From Caedibacter sp. 38-128 (GTDB lineage: Bacteria > Pseudomonadota > Alphaproteobacteria > Caedimonadales > Caedimonadaceae): a stretch of 38,251 nucleotides of DNA. How positions within the stretch are numbered: position 1 is the stretch's first letter; the number at the start of each line of letters is the position of its first letter. Below, one piece after another: positions 8,037 to 15,375 of the stretch. The stretch spans positions 1 through 38,251 of the forward strand of contig MKUU01000042.1 in NCBI GenBank assembly GCA_001898705.1, in the 5' to 3' direction. A program made the translations under genes and the position numbers. The notes beneath the pieces are model-generated. The model saw only the letters and a list, made by a program, of their open reading frames with translations, had not been told where the DNA came from and searched no databases.

Positions 8037-8336
8037 TTAAAGAGCCAGGTCAGAGAATTCAATATGAACCCTTTTTCCTAAAGCGATTGCAGCTCTCTCT
8101 AAGCTTTTTAAAGTAACACTTGTATTTGTTGGATCTAGTAATCGATCAAAGGCAGCAAGACTTGTATGCATTTGTTTTACAACTTGAGTCTTTGTAATTT
8201 TTCTTTCTTCCATGGCTTTACCAAGCTTCCATGTAATCACCCTTTTCAAAGCAAGAGCCTCTGTTTCAGCTAAAATCCCTTCTTTATTAAGAGTTTCATC
8301 AAAGTTGCTCCCTACAAATTTATTTTTTTTATCCAT
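8037..8336 (-). CDS. HigA/XRE-like antitoxin, 99 aa
   Basis: The protein has a short N-tail (GSNFDETLNKEGIL), then ALALKRVITWKLGKAMEERK, ITKTQVVKQMHTSLAAFDRL and LDPTNTSVTLKSLERAAIALG. This is a helix-turn-helix of the kind often annotated as Fis- or XRE-family regulator and paired with HigB/Gp49-like toxins. Its ATG overlaps the toxin frame by 8 nt, the usual toxin-first HigBA order. The partner toxin gene is broken by three stops, while this gene is intact. It may persist as a stand-alone repressor or as protection against a related toxin elsewhere. Confidence 0.75.
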   Translation of the reverse strand: MDKKNKFVGSNFDETLNKEGILAETEALALKRVITWKLGKAMEERKITKTQVVKQMHTSLAAFDRLLDPTNTSVTLKSLERAAIALGKRVHIEFSDLAL

Positions 8337-8670
8337 TTTTAATTCTCCTATAACGTTTTCTAGAAATTTCTAATTCTTCTTGAGGTGTTTTTTGTGATTT
8401 TTTTATAAAACTATGCAGTAGAATCATTTCAGCCCCCTCTATACAAAATATAATTCGTGCAATTTTATTTGACTGTAAATTGGAACGAACTTCATATAAT
8501 CCATTTCCTAAAGGCTTACAAACGGGCATCCCTATAGGCCATCTAAATTCAACAGTTTTTACATCTACACCAATAATTTTCTTATCTTATTTACTAAGTT
8601 CAAAAAGCCATTCTTTGACTGGCTATTTCTCCGTTTCGGATCAATAAAATTTAACTGTTATCTTTTTCAT
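8329..8670 (-). pseudogene. HigB/Gp49-like (RelE-superfamily) toxin with three in-frame stop codons
   Basis: Reading from ATG at 8670 gives one continuous 114-codon frame whose product matches the HigB-like family from start to end, apart from three stops. These are TGA at codon 10 (8643-8641) after KKITVKFY, TAG at codon 16 (8625-8623) before PVKEWLFELSK, and TAA at codon 28 (8589-8587) before DKKIIGVDVKTVEFRWPIGM. In relatives these positions usually hold Arg, Glu and Glu, so each stop is one substitution from sense (CGA, GAG, GAA). After the third stop the frame is uninterrupted through GLYEVRSNL, IARIIFCIEG and MILLHSFIKKSQKTPQEEL. Only a 66-residue C-terminal piece could start from an internal ATG (8529). 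The toxin is almost certainly inactive. Confidence 0.75.
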
Positions 8671-8719
8671 AACCAAATGCACCAAAATAGATACATAATG
8701 TTAAGCCTATTATCCTTTT

Positions 8720-10000
8720 TTAAGATGATGACGCTGTAATTCTCAGTTGTTGAATTGTTCCTCTTCCTAATTCATGAAAAGAAGCTTTAATGTCCTGAAT
8801 AAGATTTTTGTGAATCCAATCTCTCATAAAGAGATTAGGGGCTTGGAGCTCTACCTCTGTTGAATTCATTTTCACTAGATTCAAGGGATAAAGCCATTCT
8901 TTTACAAGCTTATGCCCCACTCTCTCGCAAAGGCGTAAGCAAGCTTGGATCCAGACAGGGTCGTGAGAAGAAGTGATCAACTCTCTCTTCATATCTTCTT
9001 GAGCTTGAAGCTCTTCGTGAGGGGATAAGATCTTTTGGTTATTTTCTTTTACTCGATCCCCAAGGGTGAACTCTCCTGCTTGGATTCTCTCATAACTCTC
9101 AGGCTTAATGGCCCAGGTAATCCATACTTTCTGAAAGGTCTTACTTCTTCCTTCCCCCATGAGAAACTTTGATGACGCAATCTTCCGGCAATAAGTTCTC
9201 CATTCTCCAAAAGAACTCTTAAAAACAGTCGTGTACGTTGTATTTAAACGAGAGATAAGGGTTGATGTGAGGTGACTAACTTCTGCTTCTCCTATTTCTT
9301 CATTCCAAATATTTTTCATCTCATTTGCAATTTTCTTCTTCTCCTCAGTTGTGGATGAGAAAGAGGCTGCAGAGAGAGAAGAAGGTGAAGTATTTTTTGA
9401 AGTATTCTTCTCCCCCCCTATAGTCCCCCCAGAATTGCCAGCATAAGAACGACTGTTTGTGTCGTTCCTGGAACGACAATTTGAGGTAGAAAGGCCCCTC
9501 TTCTCTTCAGCTTTTATCTTTTGATTTAAAGGCTCTGATTTCTTAGAAATCTCACTTTCAGGTTCTAAATGTTTTAGTGAAGATTTATAGCTTTCTGAAG
9601 ATTTTTTAGCTTGTTGCAATAATTCAGGATTACGGACAAAGAATGTTTGATTTTTTTTCCTGTCATGATAGCTAGCATAGAGTTTGCCTTGAAACTTATC
9701 TTTAGCCTTCATAAATTCTGTTTTGGTTTTATAGCGGACACCTATGGCATCAAAAGTTGAATTAAAGACGCGACGTGATAACCCTAATTCTTCAGACCAA
9801 CTATCGCCTTGTTTATATAAAGGATGCTTACAGGGCTCTAAAAATTTATAAAAACCTTGGGGTTTTTTAGAAAACCAGTAATTCAGTTGCCCTTGTAGCA
9901 TTCCTACTAAAGGGGAACGAAGATTGGTTTTAGGTGCCCGATAGCATAATATTACAAAGGTTTTTTTAGGACACAACCGTCCCTTGGACAAATAGCTCAT
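8720..10000 (-). CDS. Plasmid replication initiator with DnaA-N-like C-terminal domain (copy 2), 426 aa
   Basis: The frame extends upstream to a TTG at 10051, but the ATG at 10000 has AGGA eight bases upstream and is preferred. The N-terminal region (MLQGQLNYWFSKKPQGFYKF, then WSEELGLSRRVFNSTFDAIG) is a helix-turn-helix-like replication domain unrelated to copy 1. A Ser/Asn/Lys-rich linker follows. The middle and C-terminal blocks match copy 1 closely: IANEMKNIWNEEIG, YCRKIASSKFLMGEG, VWITWAIKPESYERI, EFTLGDRV, then WIQACLRL, VKEWLYPLNLV and LQAPNLFMRDWIHKNL. The last block resembles DnaA domain I, so it probably recruits host replication proteins, while the N-domain would recognise its own origin. 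Two initiators sharing a loader module but not a DNA-binding module suggest two replicons or a cointegrate. Confidence 0.7.
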   Translation of the reverse strand: MSYLSKGRLCPKKTFVILCYRAPKTNLRSPLVGMLQGQLNYWFSKKPQGFYKFLEPCKHPLYKQGDSWSEELGLSRRVFNSTFDAIGVRYKTKTEFMKAKDKFQGKLYASYHDRKKNQTFFVRNPELLQQAKKSSESYKSSLKHLEPESEISKKSEPLNQKIKAEEKRGLSTSNCRSRNDTNSRSYAGNSGGTIGGEKNTSKNTSPSSLSAASFSSTTEEKKKIANEMKNIWNEEIGEAEVSHLTSTLISRLNTTYTTVFKSSFGEWRTYCRKIASSKFLMGEGRSKTFQKVWITWAIKPESYERIQAGEFTLGDRVKENNQKILSPHEELQAQEDMKRELITSSHDPVWIQACLRLCERVGHKLVKEWLYPLNLVKMNSTEVELQAPNLFMRDWIHKNLIQDIKASFHELGRGTIQQLRITASSS

Positions 10001-10124
10001 TTGCTTTTTCCTCATGTTGAGGTGCTTCAAACAAGCTTTTCCCGTTGACAAAATCGCCAGAAAACGATAGTATCAATTTTGCATATATGGGTGTTTCAAG
10101 TCTTGTTTATAACACCTGAAATTA

Positions 10125-10147
10125 AGCCCAGATTACTAGTCTGGGCT
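10125..10147. terminator. Intrinsic terminator hairpin after the small RHH gene
   Basis: AGCCCAGA (10125-10132) pairs perfectly with TCTGGGCT (10140-10147) around a 7-nt loop. It sits 7 nt beyond the stop of the minus-strand RHH gene. T-rich sequence flanks it on the plus side (AATTTTTTACTC), with a shorter TTAATTT on the minus side, so it may work in both directions. Confidence 0.65.
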
Positions 10148-10153
10148 AATTTT

Positions 10154-10330
10154 TTACTCTTTTTTACTTCTTTTACGTAATCTCTCCATAGCTGCCATTG
10201 TAAGCCAAGAGGAACGAGTATGATTTGTCTCTTTCCTATCCTGGTCTAGCATCTCTAATAATTTTTTTGGTATATTGATTGAAACCTTTACCTTTCCATC
10301 AAGCGTAACCTCTTTTATTTTTTTCACCAT
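10154..10330 (-). CDS. Ribbon-helix-helix (CopG/Arc-like) small DNA-binding protein, 58 aa
   Basis: The sequence VKVSINIPKKLLEMLDQDRK followed by HTRSSWLTMAAMERLRKRS is the strand-helix-helix pattern of CopG/Arc/MetJ repressors. An in-frame TTG at 10342 is possible, but the ATG at 10330 has GAGG six bases upstream. A perfect 8-bp inverted repeat (10343-10362) lies directly in front of the ribosome site, so autorepression in the manner of CopG is likely. The gene is between the second initiator and the partition locus and is followed by a clear hairpin. A copy-number or antitoxin role fits the size and place, but no toxin partner is seen. Confidence 0.7.
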   Translation of the reverse strand: MVKKIKEVTLDGKVKVSINIPKKLLEMLDQDRKETNHTRSSWLTMAAMERLRKRSKKE

Positions 10331-10342
10331 ATTATTCCTCAA

Positions 10343-10362
10343 AGCTTACACAACTGTAAGCT
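10343..10362. promoter_or_regulatory. Inverted-repeat operator upstream of the RHH gene
   Basis: AGCTTACA and TGTAAGCT are perfect complements separated by CAAC. The site ends right where the RHH gene's ribosome-binding region begins, which fits an autoregulatory operator. A second, AT-rich palindrome (TCAAATAATATTTGA) lies at 10379-10393. Confidence 0.55.
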
Positions 10363-10500
10363 AGGTATAGATCCTATGTCAAATAATATTTGAAACTAGT
10401 TATGAAGAGTATTTAATCTTGCTGAGAAATTTTTTTATACAGTCGATTGAACAAGTAATGGAAACATATAAATTACTGAAAAATAGAGGAAAAAACAATT

Positions 10501-10577
10501 ATATGTACTACATATGAAATACATATGTATTACTTATGTGATACGAGTGTTGTACGCTCGTAATACATATATACATG
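10501..10577 (+). repeat. 11-bp iteron array A (six clear units) downstream of the partition genes
   Basis: Contiguous 11-mers end in TAC at 10511, 10522, 10533, 10544, 10555 and 10566. The units are ATATGTACTAC, ATATGAAATAC, ATATGTATTAC, TTATGTGATAC, GAGTGTTGTAC and GCTCGTAATAC, followed by a decayed seventh. The shared core GTANTAC is a small dyad. The array lies just beyond the stop of the RHH partition gene and shares its consensus with arrays B, C and D. It is not CRISPR, because there are no spacers. Confidence 0.75.
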
Positions 10578-10593
10578 TATAAAACTTTCAAGC

Positions 10594-10893
10594 TCATAAA
10601 GATTTCCTTATGTACTCTAATAGCTTTTTAGGATTTGAATCAACGGCAAGCATTAATAATCCTCTAACAAGAGATGTGCGTGTAAATGGATGGCTCATGT
10701 TTATTTCATTCGCTTTTTTCAAGACTTCATCAAGTCTCTCAACATCAACTTGCCTTAATCTAAAAGAAGTGATTTGAGTATTTTTTGTATGGTTAATAAT
10801 ATTAAGTTTCTCTGTTATTTGAGCCTCATGTGGACTATCGACCATATTAGACAATTTAATTTTTGCATCAAAATTTATTTTCTTACGCGACAT
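10594..10893 (-). CDS. RHH-type partition protein (ParB/ParG-like centromere binder), 99 aa
   Basis: The start overlaps the parA stop by 11 nt, the classic layout of a two-gene partition operon. The C-terminal half ([20 protein letters not shown], then [14 protein letters not shown]) fits a ribbon-helix-helix fold. The basic, polar N-terminal tail ([15 protein letters not shown]) resembles the flexible tails by which small centromere-binding proteins stimulate ParA. Such proteins bind tandem short repeats, and four arrays of an 11-bp repeat flank this operon. I infer that this protein binds those arrays, both to segregate the plasmid and to control parA. The exact family was not confirmed. 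Confidence 0.65.
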   Translation of the reverse strand: MSRKKINFDAKIKLSNMVDSPHEAQITEKLNIINHTKNTQITSFRLRQVDVERLDEVLKKANEINMSHPFTRTSLVRGLLMLAVDSNPKKLLEYIRKSL

Positions 10894-11668
10894 TTAAGAT
10901 AACCTCTTCCGATAGTTGGCTAAAATCCTGAGCGCCGTTGCTGGCATGATCATAAAGTTGAACTGGAAGACTATTTATTTGCGCCTGATTGATAGCTTCG
11001 TTTTTCCTAATGAGTGTAGTAAAGAGATTAGTATCAAATCGTTGTAATACGTCATGAACAAATTTATTTGTTTGAGTAGTTCTCCTATCATATTGGTTTC
11101 TAAGAATGTAGTATTTATACTTTTGCCCGACCTTTATTTCTTTAATTGACTGAAGCAAATCTGCCATACCATCTAATGCATATCTACCGTAGTTAGTTGG
11201 AACTAGAATCATGTTAGCTGAAAATATGGCGTTAATTGCTAATATACCAAGGGTTGGTGGGCAATCCAGAATTATGAAATCATAATTATCAGATACTGAA
11301 TCAAGAGCATTTTTTAAAATCTTTTCTCTATATAATCTACTTGTAATTTGTTCAACAGTTAACGCTAGATGTATTGTAGACGGTATAACATGAAGATTTG
11401 GAACTTCCTGCTTTTGTGCATCTATTTCTATCTCTGCGGGCTTAATAATATTCTCAATTTTTGCAGTTTTTTCTATAAATAACTTTGCTATAGAATTCTC
11501 TTTGGTTATAGATTGGCAAAATATGCAACTTGAATGCGCTTGAGGATCAAGATCTATTAGTAGAATCTTTTTGTTTTTTGTTGCTAGTTCATAAGCTAAA
11601 TTAACAGCTATCGTCGATTTACCTACTCCACCTTTCTGATTTATTACAGCAATCACATTACAACTCAT
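10883..11668 (-). CDS. parA: ParA/Soj-type partition ATPase, 261 aa
   Basis: The deviant Walker A box KGGVGKST is at residues 12-19. Further motifs are [14 protein letters not shown] (A' motif) and [19 protein letters not shown] (Walker B), then [16 protein letters not shown] and the C-terminal [19 protein letters not shown]. The length and absence of an N-terminal helix-turn-helix indicate the small type Ib class, which works with a short RHH centromere binder, and one is encoded immediately downstream with an 11-nt overlap. ATP-dependent DNA binding moves plasmid copies apart. Array B lies 83 bp upstream of the start, where it can act in autoregulation. Confidence in the function is high. 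Confidence 0.93.
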   Translation of the reverse strand: MSCNVIAVINQKGGVGKSTIAVNLAYELATKNKKILLIDLDPQAHSSCIFCQSITKENSIAKLFIEKTAKIENIIKPAEIEIDAQKQEVPNLHVIPSTIHLALTVEQITSRLYREKILKNALDSVSDNYDFIILDCPPTLGILAINAIFSANMILVPTNYGRYALDGMADLLQSIKEIKVGQKYKYYILRNQYDRRTTQTNKFVHDVLQRFDTNLFTTLIRKNEAINQAQINSLPVQLYDHASNGAQDFSQLSEEVILNVA

Positions 11669-11750
11669 ATTTTATTTATCCTTTATAATAATAATATTTT
11701 AGAAAATAAGTGTTGAAATCTTTATATAGGAATCAACCTTCTAGTTTTCA

Positions 11751-11827
11751 TTATGTATTATACTTGTGTTACAAATGCAATACATTTGTATTACGAATGT
11801 AAAACAAATGTAGTACGTGCGTATTAC
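11751..11827 (+). repeat. 11-bp iteron array B (seven units) upstream of parA
   Basis: The units are TTATGTATTAT (degenerate end), ACTTGTGTTAC, AAATGCAATAC, ATTTGTATTAC, GAATGTAAAAC, AAATGTAGTAC and GTGCGTATTAC, in perfect 11-bp register. The consensus is NNNTGTANTAC. The position upstream of the parA start fits a centromere that is also the operator of the partition operon. Confidence 0.75.
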
Positions 11828-12050
11828 AGACTTATTTTGAAATCATTTATTGATATTCTAAGCTTAAAATAAAGCGATGAAGTATTATGAACAATAGGCG
11901 CAGCTCCTCTAATCGATGCTACTTATAGAAAAATCAATATTCTCATTATTTGATTAGAAAAGAAATCCCATGAAATCTTAATAACGAGTTAAAATGGTGT
12001 AGTCTTAATTATATAGTCACAATGGCGGTAAAAGTGGAATAATAGTCCTT

Positions 12051-12083
12051 TTTTATAATACAAATGTATTACATACGTAATAC
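12051..12083 (+). repeat. 11-bp iteron array C (three units)
   Basis: The units are TTTTATAATAC, AAATGTATTAC and ATACGTAATAC, in register and in the same orientation as arrays A, B and D. The array sits alone in the middle of the 761-bp gene-free stretch between parA and ssb. Apart from arrays B, C and D I see no gene or RNA in 11669-12430. Confidence 0.65.
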
Positions 12084-12261
12084 AACCCAATATTAAAGAC
12101 TTGCATAACGGTTCATAAGATTAAGAGTATCTATTACACTCCATGGTTAGTTCTCTTAGTCTCTACTATAGATATAAGTAAAAGACAAAGGTCTCCATCC
12201 ATCAAAAATCAACATTAAAACTATCCAATTTTGCTTACTAGGGAGATGCTAATCTTAAGTG

Positions 12262-12349
12262 TTTTGTAGTACGTGAGTATTTCTTTTGTAACACAATTGT
12301 ATTGCGCCTGTGCTACATATGTACTACATACGTAATACGTTCGTCTTAC
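12262..12349 (+). repeat. 11-bp iteron array D (eight units) upstream of ssb
   Basis: The units are TTTTGTAGTAC, GTGAGTATTTC, TTTTGTAACAC, AATTGTATTGC, GCCTGTGCTAC, ATATGTACTAC, ATACGTAATAC and GTTCGTCTTAC, in strict 11-bp register. A decayed ninth unit follows. It lies about 80 bp before the ssb start, so the protein that binds these repeats may also regulate ssb. Confidence 0.75.
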
Positions 12350-12360
12350 ATATGACTCTG

Positions 12361-12379
12361 AAGAATAAAAATTATTCTT
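12361..12379. promoter_or_regulatory. AT-rich inverted repeat between array D and ssb
   Basis: AAGAATAA and TTATTCTT are perfect complements with an AAA spacer, about 50 bp before the ssb ATG. It could be an operator or a small leader hairpin. Confidence 0.35.
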
Positions 12380-12430
12380 AAATTTTAATTCTAGCATGTT
12401 AGGCGATTAAATATGAAAGAGGAATAAAAA

Positions 12431-12880
12431 ATGTCAGGATCAGTAAACAAGGTTGTTTTGGTTGGAAATTTAGGAAAAGACCCAGAAATCCGTATGGCTC
12501 AAGATGGGACAAAGATAGCTCAGCTCTCTGTTGCAACTTCAGAATCATGGAGAAACAAGGTAACAGGAGAACGACAAGACAGAACAGAATGGCATCGAGT
12601 TATTGTGTTTAATCCCAACATTGCTGATGTCTGTGAGAAATATCTCCGCAAAGGAGCTAAGGTTTATGTAGAAGGCCAACTCCAAACGAGAAAGTGGACT
12701 GATCAAGCAGGCCAAGAGAAATATACCACAGAAATCGTGCTACCCAAGTTTAAAGGAGAATTGACGATGCTTGACGGTCGTTCTGAAATTGAAAACCCAA
12801 GCCCAACATTAGGCTATATGAGTGCAGTAAATCCGACTGAAAATTCATCTAACAGTTCTTTAGGTGACTTTCCCTTTTAA
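12431..12880 (+). CDS. ssb: Single-stranded DNA-binding protein, 149 aa
   Basis: This is a typical bacterial SSB OB-fold: VNKVVLVGNLGKDPEIR, TKIAQLSVATSESW, RTEWHRVIVFNPNIADVCEK, YLRKGAKVYVEGQLQTRKW and TTEIVLPKFKGELTML. A short polar linker leads to the tip GDFPF, a variant of the usual acidic tail that recruits replication and repair proteins. The tail region is short compared with chromosomal SSBs, as in many plasmid copies. AGAGGA lies eight bases before the ATG. Array D upstream suggests co-control with plasmid partition. Confidence 0.95.
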   Translation: MSGSVNKVVLVGNLGKDPEIRMAQDGTKIAQLSVATSESWRNKVTGERQDRTEWHRVIVFNPNIADVCEKYLRKGAKVYVEGQLQTRKWTDQAGQEKYTTEIVLPKFKGELTMLDGRSEIENPSPTLGYMSAVNPTENSSNSSLGDFPF

Positions 12881-12908
12881 GAAGTAGGGAAGGGGTCTTG
12901 ATACAAGG

Positions 12909-12955
12909 TCAGCTAAGAAAGGGAAGTAAACGTGAGAACTTTATCTCTTAGCTGA
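12909..12955. terminator. Terminator hairpin between the convergent ssb and hup genes
   Basis: TCAGCTAAGA (12909-12918) and TCTTAGCTGA (12946-12955) form a perfect 10-bp stem with a 27-nt loop, followed by TTTCTT on the plus strand. It lies between two convergent genes and probably serves both. Confidence 0.55.
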
Positions 12956-12966
12956 TTTCTTAACTG

Positions 12967-13239
12967 TTATATGTTAACAGCGTCCTTAAGCTCTTTGCCT
13001 GGCCTAAAGGATGGAACTTTACTTGCAGAAATTTTAATCTCTGCACCAGTTCTTGGGTTTCTTCCTTTACGCGCAGCTCTTCCGTTTACTTTAAAGCTTC
13101 CAAACCCTGTTAAACGTACTTCCTCTCCTTTTGCAAGCGCCTGTTTAATAGACTCAAAGATAGCATTAAAAGCTTGCTCAGCTTCTTGTTTTGAGGCAAC
13201 TACTTTTGCAATTTCACTAATAAGCTCAGATTTATTCAT
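12967..13239 (-). CDS. hup: HU-family histone-like DNA-binding protein, 90 aa
   Basis: The sequence follows HU over its whole length: MNKSELISEIAKV, EAEQAFNAIFESIKQAL, GEEVRLTGFGSFKVNGRAAR, GRNPRTGAEIKISA and VPSFRPGKELKDAV. The DNA-bending arm with its conserved R-N-P motif is present. HU compacts and bends DNA and helps open replication origins. AAGGAT lies about seven bases before the ATG. A nucleoid protein next to ssb, parA and initiators supports a plasmid maintenance block. Confidence 0.95.
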   Translation of the reverse strand: MNKSELISEIAKVVASKQEAEQAFNAIFESIKQALAKGEEVRLTGFGSFKVNGRAARKGRNPRTGAEIKISASKVPSFRPGKELKDAVNI

Positions 13240-13438
13240 CTTTTATCCTTTCTTGAAAGTAAAGAACCTTATCATGAATTAGGGGTAGTAAAATAGGGAA
13301 CAGCAGGTAAGTGTCGCAAACATAGCTGATGTATTATAAAATAATCATATTTACTTTCTTGTTTAAGTTATTCCTAGTTGCGATGTAAGAAAAATAATTA
13401 TGAGCATAAAAATCTTAGCGGCTTAGAAGATATTATGG

Positions 13439-13633
13439 TTGTGTTCCACAGATAAAAAAAATTTATGGAGTGAGGGGATCTGGTCAGATGGTTATTTTGC
13501 AAGTACTTTTGGAAAGCATAATAATGAAGAAAGGATCTTAAAGTACTACAAGCATTATTGTTTTAACACTATGTCCGTTTACGTATGCAGTTTAGAAAAA
13601 CTGAGGAGCAAAATATTGAGTTTATTATGTTAA
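13439..13633 (+). pseudogene. IS200/IS605-type Y1 transposase remnant
   Basis: The peptide NLWSEGIWSDGYFASTFGK followed by EERILKYYKHY matches the C-terminal part of TnpA of IS200/IS605 elements, where a W-x-x-G-Y-F-x-x-T-x-G stretch precedes the last helix. Only about 35 residues are recognisable. The N-terminal HUH part is missing and the rest of the open frame is unrelated. It marks old transposon decay in the 935-bp stretch between hup and the effector island. Confidence 0.5.
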
Positions 13634-13636
13634 GGA

Positions 13637-13834
13637 ATGAAAACTTTGTTAAAAAATAAACTAAAGAAGATTTTTTCAAAAACGATTGAAGAAACACGTC
13701 ACCAAAGGGGTGATCCATATCATTTGATTAAAAATCAATGGGACCCAATTGAAAATTCACAGCCATTTCCTAGGAACCCTGCTGAAAATAAAGATATTGT
13801 TGGTAAATGGAAGTGTGAAAAAGGTCATTTTTAG
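13637..13834 (+). CDS. Hypothetical small protein or zinc-ribbon gene remnant, 65 aa
   Basis: The N-terminus is basic (MKTLLKNKLKKIFSKTIEE). The C-terminus reads NPAENKDIVGKWKCEKGHF and then meets TAG. If that stop were TGG (W), the frame would continue YETIENRAYY, giving a W-x-C-x-x-G-H pattern like the treble-clef/zinc-ribbon repeats in some endonuclease-like proteins. It may therefore be a truncated pseudogene. No ribosome site is convincing. Confidence 0.25.
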   Translation: MKTLLKNKLKKIFSKTIEETRHQRGDPYHLIKNQWDPIENSQPFPRNPAENKDIVGKWKCEKGHF

Positions 13835-14005
13835 TATGAAACGATAGAAAACAGAGCTTATTACCAAATTTATCATAGAAGGCTTTAACTTTAACATCCC
13901 AAGAACATCTCTCCTCAAGATACACAACCTTATGGGATGAGCTCGCAAAAGTGAGATATATTAAAAAGGTAAAGCCAAGATAAAATCAACAATTACCTAT
14001 AAGAA

Positions 14006-14113
14006 TTACATTTGAATGGGATTTAAAGTTGGTCGGAAGGAAACCATAATATGTTGATTATCGGAGCTATTTTGAGAAAGCTCTTCCATATATGTTTTGG
14101 CGTCCTTAAGCAT
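14006..14113 (-). CDS. Possible 35-aa small ORF
   Basis: The ATG at 14113 is preceded by AAAAGGAG at a short distance (the best part of this call), and the frame (MLKDAKTYMEELSQN...) ends with TAA at 14006. It lies between the protease gene end and the IS debris. There is no recognisable family; it could be a fragment. Confidence 0.25.
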   Translation of the reverse strand: MLKDAKTYMEELSQNSSDNQHIMVSFRPTLNPIQM

Positions 14114-14174
14114 AAAACTCCTTTTAAACCTAAAAATAATTATTGATCCTTAACAAAGTATCACAACCCTTCTT

Positions 14175-15359
14175 TTAGGATGCCTTTTTGCTAACATCAA
14201 TTAGGTAATCTTCAACTTCATTTTCATGTCCTCTTAAGCTTACTTCTAATGAAGGCCTTGGTAACCTGAATCTGCTGATCCCTTCCAGGATTCTCTCAAA
14301 TTTATTAATTGTAAGCCGAGCACCTTCGTTTGCTGCTGTAGACCCATGCGTATGAATTCCTAGAACAAAGCTGGTTTTAATGCTCTTTATAAAACTTATA
14401 ATAGGGCTACCACTTTGCCCCTCTAAAGTATTAATCTCGTATAAGAGTCGCATTTCTTGGCTCTCTTTAAGAGGAGCAGAATGCTTGTACATTTTAGCAA
14501 CTTTTACCTTAGTCACTCCATCTTGGGTTTTAAGCTTAACGTCTTTATATGGGTACCCAGCAATAGTAAGCGTAGGGCGGAGGTCAAGAAAGGTTTCTTC
14601 AGGTTCTAATAAACTCATCCAACCTGTTTGATATCCTATTGCTGTCTCTAAAATGATAAGGCCTATATCATAATCATACCCTTCACCGCTTCCTTGGATC
14701 CATCCTTTAAAAGTTCTCAAGATGACCCCTTTTGCTTCTCCATAAGGCTTATATTCTTTATGTTGGGCAGGTGTAAAAATAATCTCTTGGGCCCATCCTC
14801 CTCGCCCATGATTATAAATATTATGGCCAGCTGTCAGTACATGATTAGGTCCAATAAGAACGCCAGAACCAACACATCTTACAGGTGAAGTTCTCTTATT
14901 TAATGCATGAGGGAATGTTATTAAAATATTTCCAAAGAACTTATAGGGTGCTGTTTGAATTTGGTGGCTTTTAACCTTATCCATCCTTCCATTATCAAAC
15001 TCTGCTAATTCTGCTATTTTTTGTGTCTCTTGAAGAAAGTCAGTTTTTTCATTCGTTATTCTAAATTCAGCTTCTTCCTTTTCTATAAATTCAAATATGC
15101 CATCTTCAGCTTTTAAAGAAACATATTTAGGAGAATGCTCATCATAGACTGAAATCTCAGCTATCTCTGAAACTTTCTTATTGTCATAAGCAGGAGTATA
15201 ACGTCCTATAGAGGGAATTTGAGAAGGAATAATGGGATCTTCCTGATAACTATCTATCAAAATAGCAGAAAGCGGCCTTTCTTCAAATTCTTCTGAGGCA
15301 ACAAGATAAGAACAGTTAGCATAAAAAGTTAAAAGCAAGAAGGTTAGCAAGCGATACAT
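14175..15359 (-). CDS. Secreted V8/trypsin-like serine protease, 394 aa
   Basis: A signal peptide (LLTFLLLTFYANCSYLVAS) is followed by an acidic pro-region containing ISVYDEHSPKY, a motif shared by two sister proteases in this window. The S1B-type catalytic domain shows His179 in VLTAGHNIYNH, Asp231 in YDYDIGLIIL and Ser316 in EGQSGSPI. The strand motif TIAGYP and the GIHTHG loop match glutamyl-endopeptidase/V8-like enzymes. All three catalytic residues are present, so it is probably active outside the cytoplasm. It is the last gene of a minus-strand run and starts 16 nt after the stop of the protease-patatin gene. The target is unknown; a host-directed role is inferred from context. Confidence 0.85.
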   Translation of the reverse strand: MYRLLTFLLLTFYANCSYLVASEEFEERPLSAILIDSYQEDPIIPSQIPSIGRYTPAYDNKKVSEIAEISVYDEHSPKYVSLKAEDGIFEFIEKEEAEFRITNEKTDFLQETQKIAELAEFDNGRMDKVKSHQIQTAPYKFFGNILITFPHALNKRTSPVRCVGSGVLIGPNHVLTAGHNIYNHGRGGWAQEIIFTPAQHKEYKPYGEAKGVILRTFKGWIQGSGEGYDYDIGLIILETAIGYQTGWMSLLEPEETFLDLRPTLTIAGYPYKDVKLKTQDGVTKVKVAKMYKHSAPLKESQEMRLLYEINTLEGQSGSPIISFIKSIKTSFVLGIHTHGSTAANEGARLTINKFERILEGISRFRLPRPSLEVSLRGHENEVEDYLIDVSKKAS

Positions 15360-15375
15360 AATTATAATCCTTTTA

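Noticed and set aside
10501-12349. The regular repeats could be read as a CRISPR array
   Set aside because: Units are 11 bp and directly contiguous with no spacers, and no cas gene is near. They are operator/centromere-type repeats.
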